The notes below the pieces were generated by a model that saw only the letters and a program-made list of their open reading frames with translations, ran no database searches and had not been told where the DNA came from. A program made the translations under genes and the position numbers. Shown in pieces: positions 1 through 6,926 of a DNA stretch of 17,950 bases (positions within the stretch are counted from its first letter, which is position 1; each line of letters begins with the position of its first letter). The stretch comes from CAYFSC01 sp964345695 (GTDB lineage: Bacteria; Bacteroidota; Rhodothermia; Rhodothermales; Salinibacteraceae), in the NCBI GenBank assembly GCA_964345695.1, contig CAYFSC010000046.1, positions 1 through 17,950 on the forward strand. Direction: 5' to 3'.

Positions 1-40
1 CGCGAGCCGTGACGACGCGGAACGTTTGGGTCGCCACGGG

Positions 41-63
41 GTGACGTTCACGTCGGGTTCACG
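41..63. promoter_or_regulatory. Possible operator of the toxin-antitoxin operon
   Basis: GTTCACG occurs at 46-52 and again at 57-63, so the copies start 11 bp apart, about one helical turn. The first overlaps a small palindrome with GTGA and TCAC arms at 41-51. The element ends 20 bp before the antitoxin start. Phd-type antitoxins usually repress their own operon by binding short repeated or palindromic sites, so an operator role is plausible. It rests on position and repetition only, and no -10/-33 promoter elements were recognised. Confidence 0.3.
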
Positions 64-83
64 GAAGAACAGCGAACGTCCCC

Positions 84-413
84 ATGACGGACACAACTAC
101 CACGCGCACGGTCACAGTCGAACAGGCCGAGCGCAACCTCCGGTCGATTCTAAACGCACTGTCGGAGGATGAATCGATCACAGTCGTCGACGAGGCGGGA
201 ACGCCCGTGGCGCAAATCTCCGCTCCGGAAAACAGGCTCGACCCGGAGGTGAAAGATCGAAAGCGCGCCTTGAAGAAATGGACGGACTCGATGCGTGAAT
301 TTGCTCAGAGCGTGCAAGACGAGTGGGACGGCGAGAAATCACTTCTTGAGCAGCTTGACGAGGACCGAAGCCGGATGGACCGTCTCTTCGGCCCGTCGAC
401 CGATGACCGCTGA
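84..413 (+). CDS. Phd/YefM-type antitoxin
   Basis: A 109-residue protein that probably acts as the antitoxin of a type II toxin-antitoxin pair, neutralising the PIN-domain partner encoded 23 bp downstream and repressing the operon. Residues about 8-48 follow the Phd/YefM fold: a short strand (TRTVTVEQA), a helix (RNLRSILNAL), then a strand-turn-strand ending in GTPVAQISAP. The remaining 60 residues are highly charged and helical. They would be the toxin-binding arm and are longer than in many family members. The ATG at 84 is the natural start. The region is visibly less GC-rich than the helicase gene downstream, which fits a mobile or recently acquired module. The partner toxin is broken, so this may be an orphan antitoxin. 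The family call is fairly secure; the exact toxin-antitoxin class is less so. Confidence 0.75.
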   Translation: MTDTTTTRTVTVEQAERNLRSILNALSEDESITVVDEAGTPVAQISAPENRLDPEVKDRKRALKKWTDSMREFAQSVQDEWDGEKSLLEQLDEDRSRMDRLFGPSTDDR

Positions 414-436
414 ACATTTTGGTGTGAGCGAACGCG

Positions 437-851
437 ATGGTGTGCATTGATGCAAGTGTTTTCGTTGCGGCGAGCCGACCGGAGGAGGACGGGTACGAGA
501 GCAGTCTACGCTTTGTGGATTCTCTCTTCACCGAACACGTTGTGTGTCCAACGCTCGCCAACGCTCGTGATTCCGGAAGCGGCCGGGGCGTTGTCCCGCC
601 GGACGGGGAGCACTGAGAAGGGGCAGTCTCTGGCAGAAAGAATCGGGCTGCTGCCTCAAATTCTCCTCGACGGCCTCACAGCAGAGCAGGCACGCCGGAC
701 GACTGACATCGCAGCTTCGCATCGTCTGCGCGGTGCCGACGCCGTCTACGTCGCGACGGCAGAAGCCCACGATGCGCTGCTCGTCACCTGGGATCAGGAA
801 ATGCTCGATCGAGGAGGCGCCGTCGTCGAAACGATGACCCCGGCGGAGTAG
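437..851 (+). pseudogene. PIN-domain toxin (VapC-like ribonuclease), frameshifted
   Basis: PIN-domain toxins are Mg-dependent ribonucleases that block translation. The first 40 codons from the ATG at 437 read as a PIN N-terminus with the first acidic residue D5 (CIDASVFVAA). That frame then runs into a TGA at 614-616. The rest of the domain continues in another frame to 851: PEAAGAL with the second acidic residue, GADAVYVATA with the third and LVTWDQEML with the fourth. The break falls exactly at a 10-bp tandem duplication (548-557 and 558-567). Removing one copy restores a single 134-residue PIN protein with D5, E44, D98 and D116. As written, only a 59-residue fragment would be made. The lesion is seen directly; the toxin role is inferred from the fold and the upstream antitoxin. 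Confidence 0.82.
548..567. repeat. 10-bp perfect tandem duplication inside the toxin gene
   Basis: CCAACGCTCG occurs twice with no spacer. Ten bases is not a multiple of three, so the second copy shifts the reading frame of the PIN toxin. The flanking bases do not extend the repeat. This is the usual product of replication slippage. Confidence 0.95.
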
Positions 852-993
852 CTAACCACAATGGTGGATTGATCTCGGAGCCCCCGTCGTGCGCACCGGA
901 ACACGCGATTCCTCGGGCGCACCCGGTCGATTCTCCGGCGCGCGACGCTTACGTTAAGGGCTCGGCCCCGCCGACACCTGAATCCATCGTCTC
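852..993. other. Short spacer before the helicase gene
   Basis: A 142-bp gap after the toxin remnant. I see no convincing terminator, promoter element or small gene here. Confidence 0.5.
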
Positions 994-3900
994 ATGTCCA
1001 CCCACGCACAGACGGACCGGTCGTCGTCCCCCGCAGCCTCGACGGAGGCGGAGCTTCCGGACGCGGTGGACTGGCCGGCGCTCAACCGTGCACAGCGGGC
1101 CGCCGTGGCTGCATCGCTCGATCCGCAGCTCGTGGTGGCGGGGCCGGGGACGGGCAAGACGCGCGTGCTCGTCTGCCGGGCGGCCTATCTGCTCGCCGAA
1201 TACGCGGAGACGCTGCGTCCCTCGCAGGTGGCCGTGATCACGTTCACGCGAAAGGCCGCGCGCCAACTGACGGCACGGCTCGCCGAGCTCGTCGGGCCGC
1301 GTGCCCAGCACGTGCAGGCCGGCACCATCCATCGGTTCTGCAGTCGCATTCTGGATGCCCACGCCGAGCGGCTCGACGACGTGCCGCCCGACTTCGTGGT
1401 CGCCAGCGACGCGGTGACGGATGCGTTCTGGCAGCGGTGGTTCGAGGACCACGAGCGGTCCTGCAAGCAGCGGGACCTCCACTCCTTCCGGCAGGTCAAG
1501 ACGCGCGTCAGCCGAGCGAAGATGGGGATTGAAAGCCTGCCGGGCCTGCTGCAGGAGCCGCTCCGCGCCTACGAGAAGATGCTGCGCTCCCGCGGCGCGC
1601 TCGACTTCGACGACCTGCTGGTGAAGGCGCGCGACCTGGTGGAGCACCATCCCGCGGTGCGCCGCGCGGTGCGGCGGGAAACCCGGGCGGTGCTGGTCGA
1701 CGAGTTTCAAGACACCGATCCGGTGCAGTATCGCGTCTTGTGGCGGATTGGCAACGAGGGGCGTCCGGACGGCGGACGCGGGGCACACCTCTTCTGCGTG
1801 GCCGACGATGATCAGTCCATTTATCGCTTCCGCGGCGCCGAGCCGAAGAACCTGCAGCGGTACATCGACCGCTACGGATGTGCTCGCGACGCAGGCACGT
1901 TCCACGTTCTGCAGAAAAACTACCGCTCGAACCGGGCGATCTACACCGTTGCCGAAACCGTGCTCTCGGGGCGCGAGCGGCTGAAGCAACGGGGAGAGAT
2001 CGAAACCGTCAACCCCGCGCGCGATCCGGTTGAGATCGTCTCCTGTGACGACGAGGCCGACGAGATGGCGCACGTGTTTGCCACCGTGCAGCGATGGATC
2101 GAGAACGGCACGCCGCGCCGCGAGATCGGGGTGCTCGCCCCGTGGAACGCGACCGTACAGACGCTCGAACAGCGATTTCTGCGGGCCGGCATCGCGTGTG
2201 AAGCGAGCAGCACCGACCCCATCCTGCAGGAGCCCGCCGTGCGCAGACTGGTTGCCGCCTTGCACATGGTCCGGCGCGTTCTTCAGCAGCAGGACTTCGA
2301 CGGCCCGCTCGACGATCTACTGCAGACCGTCCTGCCGGAGGATGTCTATTCGCAGGTCCGTGCGTTCTGGGAGCAGCAGTCCGAAACCCAGCAGGCGTCG
2401 CTGTGGGGCACCTTCCAGCGCCTGGCGCGCGACGGCGCGGCGGCAGGGCGGGCCGGGCTCGAGGCCTACGGCCAGCACCTGGGACGGCTGTACGCCGCCA
2501 TCGGGAACGTTTTGCAGCACGCCCGCACGAGCGATGCGACGGTCGGCAGCGTGGCCGAAGAGGTCCTGCGTCAGCTCGGCGGTGCCACGCAACTCCTGCA
2601 CGACGCCGACGTCGCGGATCCCCTGGATGGGCACGGTGTGGCCGAGGCGTCGGCCCGCCTCCGCCGATGGCGGGACGCGCACCGCACCCGCAACGCCCGG
2701 CTTCTGTTGCACGACCGCCGGGGACGGCGGCTCCAGATCTGGCGGCAGCTTCTCCTGCGCGGGCTCGACGTGGCGGACGGCGACCCGGGCCTGTCCAGCT
2801 ACGACGCCCCGGCGCTCTTCCTCGCGTCGGAGCAGGAGCACCCCGAGCCGCTATCGGCAGGCGATCTTGTCGTCACCGCCAGCATGGAGGCGTTTGTGCG
2901 CTGGGCAAATCGGTACGGTGCGCTGGACAACGAGCAGCCGCCGCATGTGCTCCACCTCGGGACCGACTCCATCCCGGAGGAAACCCTTCAACTCGCGGGG
3001 ATGGATCCTGATCGCATTCATCCCGTCGCGCCCGAGGCCTCTCGGCGACCCACGGCTCGACTCTTCAAGCTTCTGCAGGCCACGGTGGCGCCCGCTACGC
3101 CGGAGCCGCTGTTCGACGAATACGTGATGGTCGATCTGGAAACGACGAGCGCCGACCCGGACCGCTGTCGCGTGGCCGAAATCGGGGCTGTCCATATCCG
3201 CAACGGCGAGGAGATCAATACGTTCAGCACCCTCGTCGCTCTACCGGACGATCTCACCGCCGATGAAATCCGGACGCTGCGGGACGTTTGCAACCTCGAC
3301 CCTGATACCGACTTCGACGAGGCGGTTCCGCTCCGCGAGGCCTGGGTGCAGTTCTGCGATTTTGCGGGGACGCGGCCGCTCGTGGCGCACAACGGCCGCC
3401 AGTTCGACTTCCGCATCCTTCAGCGTCTCCGCGACCCATTGGCCGATGCTGTGGAGCCGCGGTGGACGACCACCTACGACACGCTGCCGACCGCCATCGA
3501 GCTGTGTCCCGAGCTGAAACGCCACACCGCCGAGCACCTGCGAACGCATCTCTTAGGCGAGGACGAAGACACGGCGCACCGAGCCCTGGCCGACTGTCGC
3601 GATCAGGTGCGGCTCTTCGAAGCGTTGCAGGTCCGCCGGGCTGTGCGGCGGCGCGCCGGGGCGCTGGAGCCGTTGCTTCCGCTCGTCGTGGCCGGTCTGT
3701 ACGACGAAGCCTACGCCACCCCCGACGAGGCCCCCGTTCCGCTGTCGGACGACGACCGGGCCCTGCTCGACGTGGGCTACCGATGGGCGCTGCGCGACGC
3801 CTCGTCGGTGCGCGGCGTGCTGCGCCGGGTGCTGCCGCGCGCTCTGCCGGAACTGGTTCGCACCACGCCCGCGCTCTACGACGCCATCGACGAAGCCCAG

Positions 3901-4329
3901 CTTCTGGAGGACGGGGCGCGGCCGGGCCTGTCAGGGCGCATCGACGCGCTCTTTGCTCCGTACCGGGATGCACCGATCCGTGAGGGGCTCGCCGAAACGC
4001 TTCGGCACCTCGCGCTCTGGCGCACCGACGATCCGGAGCAGGGCAACGATGTCGTCACCCTCTCCACCTACCACAGTGCGAAAGGACTGGAGTTCGAGCG
4101 CGTCATCTGCACCGGCGTGCACGACAACGCCTTCCCGCCCTTCCACGCCGAGACCGCCGACGACCGCCGCGAAAGCCGCCGCCTGCTGTACGTGGGCATG
4201 ACCCGGGCGGAGCAGCATCTTATGCTCACCTATCCAAACGAGGCTCAGCAGGGATGGAACCGAAAGCGATCGCGTTTCCTGCAAAACGTGCCGGAGGAAC
4301 TCGTGGAAGAGCGACGCCCGCAGGGGTGA
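994..4329 (+). CDS. UvrD-family SF1 helicase with internal DEDDh exonuclease domain
   Basis: A 1111-residue DNA repair or recombination enzyme predicted to unwind DNA with ATP and to degrade 3' ends. Helicase motifs run in order: Q-motif near Q34, Walker A GPGTGKT at 50-56, motif Ia near 81-92, DEFQDTD at 236-242, ADDDQSIYRFRG from 270, NYRSN at 309-313, TYHSAKGLEF at 1025-1034 and YVGMTRAE at 1066-1073. Between motifs IV and V, residues about 708-880 form a DnaQ-like exonuclease: D714 and E716 (VDLETT), D805 (HNGRQFDF), H862 and D867 (HRALADCRD). All five DEDDh residues are present. UvrD and PcrA are about 720 residues, so the extra length comes from this domain and poorly recognisable sequence around it (roughly 400-700 and 880-1015). 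No accessory nuclease gene sits nearby. The helicase and nuclease calls are firm; the physiological substrate is unknown. Confidence 0.93.
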   Translation: MSTHAQTDRSSSPAASTEAELPDAVDWPALNRAQRAAVAASLDPQLVVAGPGTGKTRVLVCRAAYLLAEYAETLRPSQVAVITFTRKAARQLTARLAELVGPRAQHVQAGTIHRFCSRILDAHAERLDDVPPDFVVASDAVTDAFWQRWFEDHERSCKQRDLHSFRQVKTRVSRAKMGIESLPGLLQEPLRAYEKMLRSRGALDFDDLLVKARDLVEHHPAVRRAVRRETRAVLVDEFQDTDPVQYRVLWRIGNEGRPDGGRGAHLFCVADDDQSIYRFRGAEPKNLQRYIDRYGCARDAGTFHVLQKNYRSNRAIYTVAETVLSGRERLKQRGEIETVNPARDPVEIVSCDDEADEMAHVFATVQRWIENGTPRREIGVLAPWNATVQTLEQRFLRAGIACEASSTDPILQEPAVRRLVAALHMVRRVLQQQDFDGPLDDLLQTVLPEDVYSQVRAFWEQQSETQQASLWGTFQRLARDGAAAGRAGLEAYGQHLGRLYAAIGNVLQHARTSDATVGSVAEEVLRQLGGATQLLHDADVADPLDGHGVAEASARLRRWRDAHRTRNARLLLHDRRGRRLQIWRQLLLRGLDVADGDPGLSSYDAPALFLASEQEHPEPLSAGDLVVTASMEAFVRWANRYGALDNEQPPHVLHLGTDSIPEETLQLAGMDPDRIHPVAPEASRRPTARLFKLLQATVAPATPEPLFDEYVMVDLETTSADPDRCRVAEIGAVHIRNGEEINTFSTLVALPDDLTADEIRTLRDVCNLDPDTDFDEAVPLREAWVQFCDFAGTRPLVAHNGRQFDFRILQRLRDPLADAVEPRWTTTYDTLPTAIELCPELKRHTAEHLRTHLLGEDEDTAHRALADCRDQVRLFEALQVRRAVRRRAGALEPLLPLVVAGLYDEAYATPDEAPVPLSDDDRALLDVGYRWALRDASSVRGVLRRVLPRALPELVRTTPALYDAIDEAQLLEDGARPGLSGRIDALFAPYRDAPIREGLAETLRHLALWRTDDPEQGNDVVTLSTYHSAKGLEFERVICTGVHDNAFPPFHAETADDRRESRRLLYVGMTRAEQHLMLTYPNEAQQGWNRKRSRFLQNVPEELVEERRPQG

Positions 4330-4441
4330 TGGCGGGATGGAAGAGGGAGAATCGCACAGCGACATGGCGCATTCGCGAGTCCTATATCTTGCTTCCGCGT
4401 CGCGCATGGTCGTGGGGATCGGATCGGACGACCATGCACCG

Positions 4442-4476
4442 GGACCGAGACCAGGAACGAGAAACCAGAAACCGGA
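4442..4476. repeat. Degenerate heptad array, unit like AACCAGA
   Basis: Five consecutive seven-base units resemble AACCAGA (for example GACCAGG, AACGAGA, AACCAGA, AACCGGA). Most units share the ACC or ACG core in the same phase. The last three units and most of the second recur on the far side of the gap (up to 4631) because the flanking 55 bp is duplicated there. The array lies about 110 bp past the helicase stop codon. Confidence 0.7.
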
Positions 4477-4504
4477 CGAGTAAACCTTTCCCTGCGTCGG
4501 TCGG
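4450..4504. repeat. 55-bp sequence at the left gap edge, identical to 4605-4659
   Basis: These 55 bases end exactly where the N run begins and match 4605-4659 at every position. The match stops at both contig ends. It is either one copy of a real repeat that broke the assembly or a contig-end overlap written twice. Confidence 0.95.
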
Positions 4505-4604
4505 NNNNNNNNNNNNNNNNNNNNNNNNNNNNNNNNNNNNNNNNNNNNNNNNNNNNNNNNNNNNNNNNNNNNNNNNNNNNNNNNNNNNNNNNNNNNNNNN
4601 NNNN
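4505..4604. other. Assembly gap of 100 N
   Basis: Exactly 100 unknown bases, a conventional filler length, so the true distance is not known. Nothing can be annotated inside. Confidence 0.99.
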
Positions 4605-4659
4605 ACCAGGAACGAGAAACCAGAAACCGGACGAGTAAACCTTTCCCTGCGTCGGTCGG
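4605..4659. repeat. 55-bp sequence at the right gap edge, identical to 4450-4504
   Basis: This copy starts at the first base after the N run and ends before t4660. It repeats the left-edge sequence exactly, including the heptad units. Confidence 0.95.
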
Positions 4660-4707
4660 TAGGACTGTTCCTGTCCGCCGGATGCCTGCCCAACCTGAAC
4701 CGACCAC

Positions 4708-5406
4708 GTGGACCCTGAGACGTTTGCCGAGCAGAAGCAACTGGTCGACGCCGCAATTGCGTTGCATCAGCAGAAGCCTGAGCGGCTCACCGTGGCCGAC
4801 GTGTGTGCGGCGGCCCATGTGAATGAAGACACGTTCCACGCCCATTTTGATGCGCCGGAGGACCTGCTCCCGGCGTTCTACAGCTTGGTCGTCCCGCAGT
4901 ACCGGCTGATGCGTGATGCCACGACGGGATACGACGCGTTCTCCTTCGAAGAGCGGCTGGCGTCCTTCTTCTACATCGTGCTCGACGCGTTGGCCGAGCA
5001 CCGGAGGTTCGTGCAAGACACGTTCGACAGCCAGATTCGCTACCAGTCCCCCCTGCGCCGCGACCTGCGAGCGACGCTGCGCGCCCTCCTCACGGCCGAC
5101 GACGTGCCCGGCACTACGCAACTCGTCACCGGCTGGTGGCCGGCGCACGAGGTCATGACCGAGGTTACGTTCGGCGTCGTTCGCTACTGGACCGCCGACG
5201 ACACCGAGGAGCAGGCCGCCACCACGGCGCTCGTCGACAAGCTCGTTGCGTTTCTCGCTGAACTGCTTACCTTTCGCGGCGTGCAACGCGGCGCCGATCT
5301 CGCCTGGTACATGTACCAGAGCGATGCTCTCGGTCTCGGGCGCCTTCCGCTGGTCGGGAGCCTGTTCCGTCGCAGAGAGATCGAGCGCAGAGAGATCGAG
5401 ACGTAG
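4708..5406 (+). CDS. TetR-family transcriptional regulator
   Basis: A 232-residue DNA-binding protein that probably represses its own or neighbouring genes until a ligand binds. Residues about 26-48 form a TetR-like helix-turn-helix (LTVADVCAAAHVNEDTFHAH), followed by the usual DLLPAFY continuation. The remaining helices show no recognisable ligand signature. The start is GTG at 4708, because an in-frame TGA lies four codons upstream and no ATG is available in this frame there. The C-terminus ends with a duplicated RREIE block coded by a perfect 15-bp tandem repeat, giving a charged tail. The ABC1-type kinase gene begins 98 bp downstream on the same strand and is a candidate target or co-transcribed partner. 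The ligand is unknown. Confidence 0.75.
   Translation: MDPETFAEQKQLVDAAIALHQQKPERLTVADVCAAAHVNEDTFHAHFDAPEDLLPAFYSLVVPQYRLMRDATTGYDAFSFEERLASFFYIVLDALAEHRRFVQDTFDSQIRYQSPLRRDLRATLRALLTADDVPGTTQLVTGWWPAHEVMTEVTFGVVRYWTADDTEEQAATTALVDKLVAFLAELLTFRGVQRGADLAWYMYQSDALGLGRLPLVGSLFRRREIERREIET
5371..5400. repeat. 15-bp perfect tandem repeat at the end of the TetR gene
   Basis: CGCAGAGAGATCGAG is present twice in a row and codes RREIE twice (residues 222-231), leaving the frame intact. Only one threonine codon and the stop follow. Confidence 0.93.
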
Positions 5407-5426
5407 CCCGGTCGACGCGGATGCAA

Positions 5427-5458
5427 CGGACCTCTTCGTTCAACGTGGAAGCGGTCCG
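5427..5458 (+). other. Hairpin in the TetR-kinase spacer
   Basis: Bases 5427-5437 can pair with 5448-5458 in an 11-bp stem with one mismatch and a 10-base loop. A T run appears only about 10 bases later (5469-5472), so this is a poor intrinsic terminator. The loop motif CGTTCAACG at 5437-5445 recurs at 5459-5467. It could be an attenuator, an operator for the upstream TetR protein, or chance. Confidence 0.35.
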
Positions 5459-5504
5459 CGTTCAACGGTTTTCTGTGTGTTTGACCAACGTCGCGCCTAC
5501 TTGA

Positions 5505-6848
5505 ATGACTGATTCTGAACATCAAAACGAGTCCTTCCCCGCCACGAAGATGGAGCGGGGAAAGATCTTTGCGAAAACGGGCCTGAAGGTGGGATCCAAC
5601 TACGCCCGGTACCTGAAGGACCGCGTCACGAAGGGCAAAAAAGGCGCTGAGGATCGGAAGCGCGACCTGAACACGAAGAACGCGAAGGACCTCTACAAGG
5701 AGTTTACGAAGCTCCGCGGGACGGCGCTGAAGCTCGCGCAGTCGATGAGTATGGACGCGAGCATGCTGCCTGACGAGTTTGCCGAGGTCATGGCGGACGC
5801 GCAGTACCGCGTGCCGCCGATGAACAAGGCGCTCGTCCGCAAGCGCGTCCGCGATGGGCTCGGGCAGTATCCGGAGCAGGCGTTTACGTCCTTCACGCCG
5901 GACGCCATCGCCGCGGCCTCCCTCGGACAGGTGCACCGTGCCACCCTCGACGATGGGCGCGACGTGGCCGTCAAGGTGCAGTACCCGAACGTGCGGGACA
6001 CCATCGAGTCGGATCTGTCGATGGCGCGCACCCTCTTCAAGCGGCTCATCAAGAGCCCGAATCTGGACGACTACTTCGCGGAGGTGCGCGACCGGCTGCG
6101 GGAGGAGACCGACTACGAGAACGAGGCGGAGAACATCGCCTTTTTTGCCGATCAGTACGAGCAGGAGGGCATCCTCACGCCGCGTCCAGTCCGGGCACAC
6201 ACCTCGGAGACCGTGCTCACCATGACGTTCGTGGAAGGCGAGCACCTGGAGGAGTTTCTGGACGGAAATCCCGATGCCGCGACGCGCAACCACTTCGGGC
6301 AACTGCTGTGGGATTTCATCCACGAGCAGATCGCCAGCGACTACCGGACGCTCCACGCCGATGCGCATCCCGGCAACTTCCTCTTCCGCGAGGACGGACG
6401 CCTCGGCGTCATCGACTTCGGATGCGTGAAGACGTTCCCGCAGACCTTCCGCGACAACATGCTGCGCCTGTACCGCGCACGCATCGAGGCGGACGAGGAG
6501 GCGTTGGTGCCGCTTCTGTACGACCTCGATATCCTCCGTGAGGACATGGGTGCCGACACGCGCAATCGCATGCGGCAGTTCTTCGACCGGTTCGGCTCGC
6601 TGATCGTGGAGCCCTACCGGCACGACACGTTCGACTTTGGCGACCCCGCGTTCCACGACGAGTTGCACGCCTGCTTCCGGGCCGCGTCGGAGTTTCGCGA
6701 AACCCCCGGGTCGCCGCACTTCATCTTTCTCAACAAGGTCCTCGTCGGTCTCTTCAATCTCCTCGGTAAGCTCGAGCCGACCGTCGACACGTCCCACAGC
6801 CGCGAGCTATTGGACCAGACGGTGCGGCGGATCGAACGTGGAGGATAG
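5505..6848 (+). CDS. ABC1/UbiB-family atypical kinase
   Basis: A 447-residue member of the ABC1/ADCK/UbiB protein-kinase-like family. Relatives are ATPases or kinases that support quinone (ubiquinone-type) biosynthesis and lipid homeostasis, often at the membrane. Visible motifs are the family N-terminal signature as KLAQ (76-79, usually KxGQ), the alanine-rich nucleotide loop AAASLGQ (136-142), catalytic lysine K157 in VAVKVQ, HADAHPGN (284-291) and the metal-binding DFG at 304-306. Length fits the family. No clear transmembrane helix is seen at the C-terminus, unlike E. coli UbiB. The alanine in KLAQ replaces the usual glycine. The last codons run into a heptad array. The gene follows the TetR-type regulator. 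Family membership is firm; the substrate is not known, and since these bacteria usually make menaquinone a ubiquinone role should not be assumed. Confidence 0.9.
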   Translation: MTDSEHQNESFPATKMERGKIFAKTGLKVGSNYARYLKDRVTKGKKGAEDRKRDLNTKNAKDLYKEFTKLRGTALKLAQSMSMDASMLPDEFAEVMADAQYRVPPMNKALVRKRVRDGLGQYPEQAFTSFTPDAIAAASLGQVHRATLDDGRDVAVKVQYPNVRDTIESDLSMARTLFKRLIKSPNLDDYFAEVRDRLREETDYENEAENIAFFADQYEQEGILTPRPVRAHTSETVLTMTFVEGEHLEEFLDGNPDAATRNHFGQLLWDFIHEQIASDYRTLHADAHPGNFLFREDGRLGVIDFGCVKTFPQTFRDNMLRLYRARIEADEEALVPLLYDLDILREDMGADTRNRMRQFFDRFGSLIVEPYRHDTFDFGDPAFHDELHACFRAASEFRETPGSPHFIFLNKVLVGLFNLLGKLEPTVDTSHSRELLDQTVRRIERGG

Positions 6849-6874
6849 AGGATGCAGAATGGAGGATGGAGACT
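6840..6874. repeat. Heptad array, unit like GGAGGAT, overlapping a stop codon
   Basis: Five units of seven bases (GGAGGAT twice, with AGAGGAT, GCAGAAT and GGAGACT) begin inside the last codons of the kinase gene; its TAG stop (6846-6848) is part of the array. The array covers about half of the 73-bp convergent spacer. Confidence 0.8.
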
Positions 6875-6889
6875 TCTCCCACAGCGAGG

Positions 6890-6926
6890 CCTCACGCCTC
6901 ACGCTTCTCACGAAGTACACATCACG
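6890..6926. repeat. Heptad-like array with TCACG cores over the M1 peptidase stop
   Basis: TCACG starts at 6892, 6899, 6908 and 6922, so the steps are 7, 9 and 14. The first two units are identical CCTCACG heptads. The last TCA (6922-6924) is the complement of the TGA stop of the minus-strand peptidase gene. Read in that gene's sense the unit resembles CGTGAGG. Confidence 0.65.

Larger units (their letters stand above)
4330..4707. other. Gene-free spacer containing heptad repeats and an assembly gap
   Basis: This 378-bp spacer between the helicase and TetR-type genes holds a heptad-periodic stretch (4442-4476), a run of 100 N (4505-4604) and a second copy of the sequence that precedes the gap. 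No terminator hairpin is evident. Reading frames that cross the N run are artefacts. Confidence 0.8.

Noticed and set aside
548..567. Programmed translational frameshifting at the toxin duplication
   Set aside because: No slippery heptamer or downstream stimulatory structure is visible; a tandem duplication explains the frame change fully.
447..851. A 134-residue open frame beginning at 447
   Set aside because: Its first third is an out-of-frame reading of the PIN toxin start; only the part after 567 is real toxin sequence.
949..2265. A 438-residue open frame antisense to the helicase
   Set aside because: It is a low-complexity Arg/His/Gly-rich shadow typical of GC-rich genes and has no recognisable domain.
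4254..4756. Open frames crossing the N run on both strands
   Set aside because: Their continuity depends on unknown bases, and the flanks are repeat or coding sequence in another frame.
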